Source: Thalassospira povalilytica
Lineage (GTDB): Bacteria; Pseudomonadota; Alphaproteobacteria; Rhodospirillales; Thalassospiraceae
Assembly (NCBI RefSeq): GCF_002844235.1
Contig: NZ_PGTS01000005.1
Span: forward strand, 186,001-250,000
Length of the DNA: 64,000 nt
Reading direction: 5' to 3'
The position numbers were made by a program, and so were the translations under genes. The number at the start of each line of letters is the position of its first letter. Position 1 is the first letter of the stretch. A model generated the notes under the pieces. The model did not search any database and was not told the origin of the DNA. It was given only the letters and a program-made list of their open reading frames with translations. Below are positions 62,349 to 64,000 of this stretch, in pieces.

Positions 62349-63701
62349 ATGGCTTTGAATATAATATCAAACTATGCGGCGAACCTTGCCCATCGGAACC
62401 TTACGGCGTCCGATGCTGCGGCAACCCGTTCGCTTGCCAAACTTTCTTCGGGAACGCGTGTGGTTTCCGCGCGTGATGATGCGGCCTCGATGGCAATTGG
62501 CGCGCGCCTGAATGCCACGGCCCAGGCCCTTAAAACAGCCACCGTCAATGTCGGTCAGGCCAATTCGATGTTGCAGATCGCCGATGGCGGCATGGCGACC
62601 ATTGACGATATTCTGGTGCGGATGAAGACGCTTGCGGTGCAGGCATCGTCGGGCAACCTCTCCGATACCGAACGCGGCTTTCTCAATGACGAATTCACCC
62701 AGCTGCGTGACGAAATCGACCGTATCTCGTCCTCGACCAATTTCAACGGTATTCAATTGCTGGGCGATGGCGGCGATGTGTCGCTTGACTATGCCAACCT
62801 GAATTCCGGCAACCAGGGCGAAGATATTTCGCCGGCCAACGGGTTTGATGGCATTGCGATTACCGACAACAATTACTGGGCGACGGATGCCAACAATAAC
62901 GGCGTCAATGACAACTCATTCAAGCTTCATTTCGTCAAGGTCGGGAATTCGGCACTGATCAATGTCATCACGACGATTGATGGCGTGAATGACCGGGTGC
63001 AAAGCATTGATGTCACCGATTTTGCCACCGGCGGGACCAAGGCCCTGTCGGCCGGTGAAAAGACAACACTGACCTTTGACGAGCTGGGGTTAAGCTTTGA
63101 TCTTAACAACAATATCAGCACCATCATCGCCAACACCATCACACTTGGTTCCGACGGGGCCGGGGCGGACGGTTTTGCCACCGCACAGGTGATTGGTGGC
63201 GGTGCGACGCCCGGCGATAACAGCACCGTGCGCATGCTGGCCGATAACGGACAGAAACTGCCAGCCAATATCTCGTTCCAGATCGGGGCGGGCAATACGT
63301 CCAATGACCGGCTGGCGATCTCGTTTCAGTCGGTTGACAGTGCCGCCCTTGGCACCGGGGCGGCCGGCACCGAAGACGGGCTTGATGATCTTGGCGTCAA
63401 TGCCATTTCAACCGCGGCATCGGCCCAGAACGCGGTCGAGGTCGTCACCCGCGCGATTGACGATCTGCAACGCGCGCGTGCCAATGTCGGTACCTATCAG
63501 AACCGGCTTGATTTCGCGGGACAGAACCTTGCCACCATGCTTGAAAATGTCGAAGAAGCCCGTTCTACCCTGCTTGATCTGGATGTCGCGGCCGAAATGA
63601 CGATCTTCACATCAAAGCAGATCCTGGTGCAGTCCGGCGTTGCCATGCTGGCCCAGGCCAACCAGATGCCGCAAAATCTTTTGCGCCTGCTGCAAGGCTG
63701 A
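62349..63701 (+). CDS. Flagellin
   Basis: A 450-residue flagellin. The conserved N-terminal D0/D1 domain (about residues 1-140) includes LAKLSSGTRVVSARDDAASMAIGARLNA, QANSMLQIADGGMATIDDILVRMKTLAVQASSG and the TNFNGIQLL turn. The C-terminal D1/D0 domain (about 365-450) includes RANVGTYQNRLDF and the ending VAMLAQANQMPQNLLRLLQG. The central variable region is Asp/Asn/Gly-rich and surface-exposed. It is exported through the flagellar type III system and polymerises into the filament. It is separated from the Zorya genes by a terminator and followed by its own terminator. Confidence 0.95.
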   Translation: MALNIISNYAANLAHRNLTASDAAATRSLAKLSSGTRVVSARDDAASMAIGARLNATAQALKTATVNVGQANSMLQIADGGMATIDDILVRMKTLAVQASSGNLSDTERGFLNDEFTQLRDEIDRISSSTNFNGIQLLGDGGDVSLDYANLNSGNQGEDISPANGFDGIAITDNNYWATDANNNGVNDNSFKLHFVKVGNSALINVITTIDGVNDRVQSIDVTDFATGGTKALSAGEKTTLTFDELGLSFDLNNNISTIIANTITLGSDGAGADGFATAQVIGGGATPGDNSTVRMLADNGQKLPANISFQIGAGNTSNDRLAISFQSVDSAALGTGAAGTEDGLDDLGVNAISTAASAQNAVEVVTRAIDDLQRARANVGTYQNRLDFAGQNLATMLENVEEARSTLLDLDVAAEMTIFTSKQILVQSGVAMLAQANQMPQNLLRLLQG

Positions 63702-63767
63702 TCGCGCCGTTTTTCGACCGGTTTCTCGCCCCGTTAAAGCGTGCCTGCATTTATCCAACGAAACTTC

Positions 63768-63797
63768 AACCGGCGTCATTGCACGCCGGTTTTCTTT
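63768..63797 (+). terminator. Rho-independent terminator after flagellin
   Basis: AACCGGCGT (63768-63776) pairs with ACGCCGGTT (63783-63791) and is followed by a T-rich tract. It may also stop the convergent partial gene at the window end. Confidence 0.8.
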
Positions 63798-63801
63798 TGG
63801 C

Positions 63802-64000
63802 TTATGGCGTTGGCGCATCGGGCTTTTTGGGATCGTGATCGCCTTCGTCACCGGGCATGCGAAAGATCTTTTTGCCGGCAAACTGGATGCGCGCAAAGGC
63901 ATCCTCGGCCATAAAGCCCGAAACAAACGCCATGAAGGTCACCAGAAACGGGCTGATATCAATCTGTCCGGTGCCGTCCGGTCCGCCCTGACTGACCATC
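63802..64000 (-). CDS. C-terminal end of an unidentified membrane protein (partial)
   Basis: A minus-strand frame runs off the right edge of the window. The visible 65 residues include one hydrophobic segment (ISPFLVTFMAFVSGFMAEDAF) and a charged, proline-rich tail (DEGDHDPKKPDAPTP). A methionine at 63999 is in frame, but the gene probably starts beyond the window. No family assigned. Confidence 0.5.
   Translation of the reverse strand, partial: MVSQGGPDGTGQIDISPFLVTFMAFVSGFMAEDAFARIQFAGKKIFRMPGDEGDHDPKKPDAPTP

Noticed and set aside
1..64000. tRNA, rRNA, CRISPR arrays, insertion sequences or integrase genes
   Set aside because: None could be recognised by reading both strands; short repeats seen were too few or too short for a CRISPR array.

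Overview
The window looks like chromosomal DNA from a motile, aerobic marine-type alphaproteobacterium. Gene content, moderately high GC with GC-leaning third codon positions, and close protein-level resemblance to Rhodospirillales suggest Thalassospira or a near relative. This is inferred from gene content; no 16S or other decisive marker is present. No rRNA, tRNA or CRISPR array was seen.

Layout. 1-12.9 kb: the end of a PdxA-family dehydrogenase, a YqaA-type membrane protein, a LysE exporter, an orphan periplasmic binding protein with a consensus FNR box upstream, an AraC regulator, a DinG/XPD-like helicase, a UGT-type glycosyltransferase, a DUF2946-like protein plus PepSY membrane protein, a P1B-type ATPase and an HdeD-like protein. 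13-25.2 kb: a second DUF2946-like paralogue, a Crp/Fnr regulator with FNR-type DNA-recognition residues but no FeS cysteines, a PAS-GGDEF-EAL protein, TerB, a GlxR-like dehydrogenase, a GDCCVxC protein, a methyltransferase, SlyX, DUF3095, a LysR-MFS pair and GreB. 25.3-33.7 kb: a catabolic block in which an XRE-cupin regulator precedes a five-gene branched-chain-type ABC importer followed by an M20 deacylase and an amidase, apparently for import and hydrolysis of an amide-containing compound. 33.7-36.2 kb: HrpB helicase.

36.3-53.8 kb is an exopolysaccharide locus. It has two divergent tightly overlapping operons: (minus) a WecG/TagA-type transferase with an unusual C-terminal extension, a Wzc-like co-polymerase/kinase and a broken small membrane protein; (plus) four glycosyltransferases, a flippase, an alpha/alpha-toroid protein and accessory genes. 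Two O-antigen-polymerase-like proteins and a TviB-type UDP-sugar dehydrogenase flank them. One polymerase and the small Wzc-operon gene run into each other antisense with no stop codon, suggesting a deletion or indel at their junction.

53.9-64 kb: a 1000-residue leucyl-tRNA synthetase with a KMGKR motif, a DUF5610 protein, and then a visibly A/T-richer island of three tightly linked genes: a MotA/ExbB-like channel with a very long helical tail, a MotB/OmpA-like partner and an HNH nuclease. This is the gene set of a type II Zorya anti-phage system (zorABE). It lies between two strong terminators and directly upstream of a flagellin gene, where it could be misread as a flagellar motor. The window ends in a partial membrane-protein gene.
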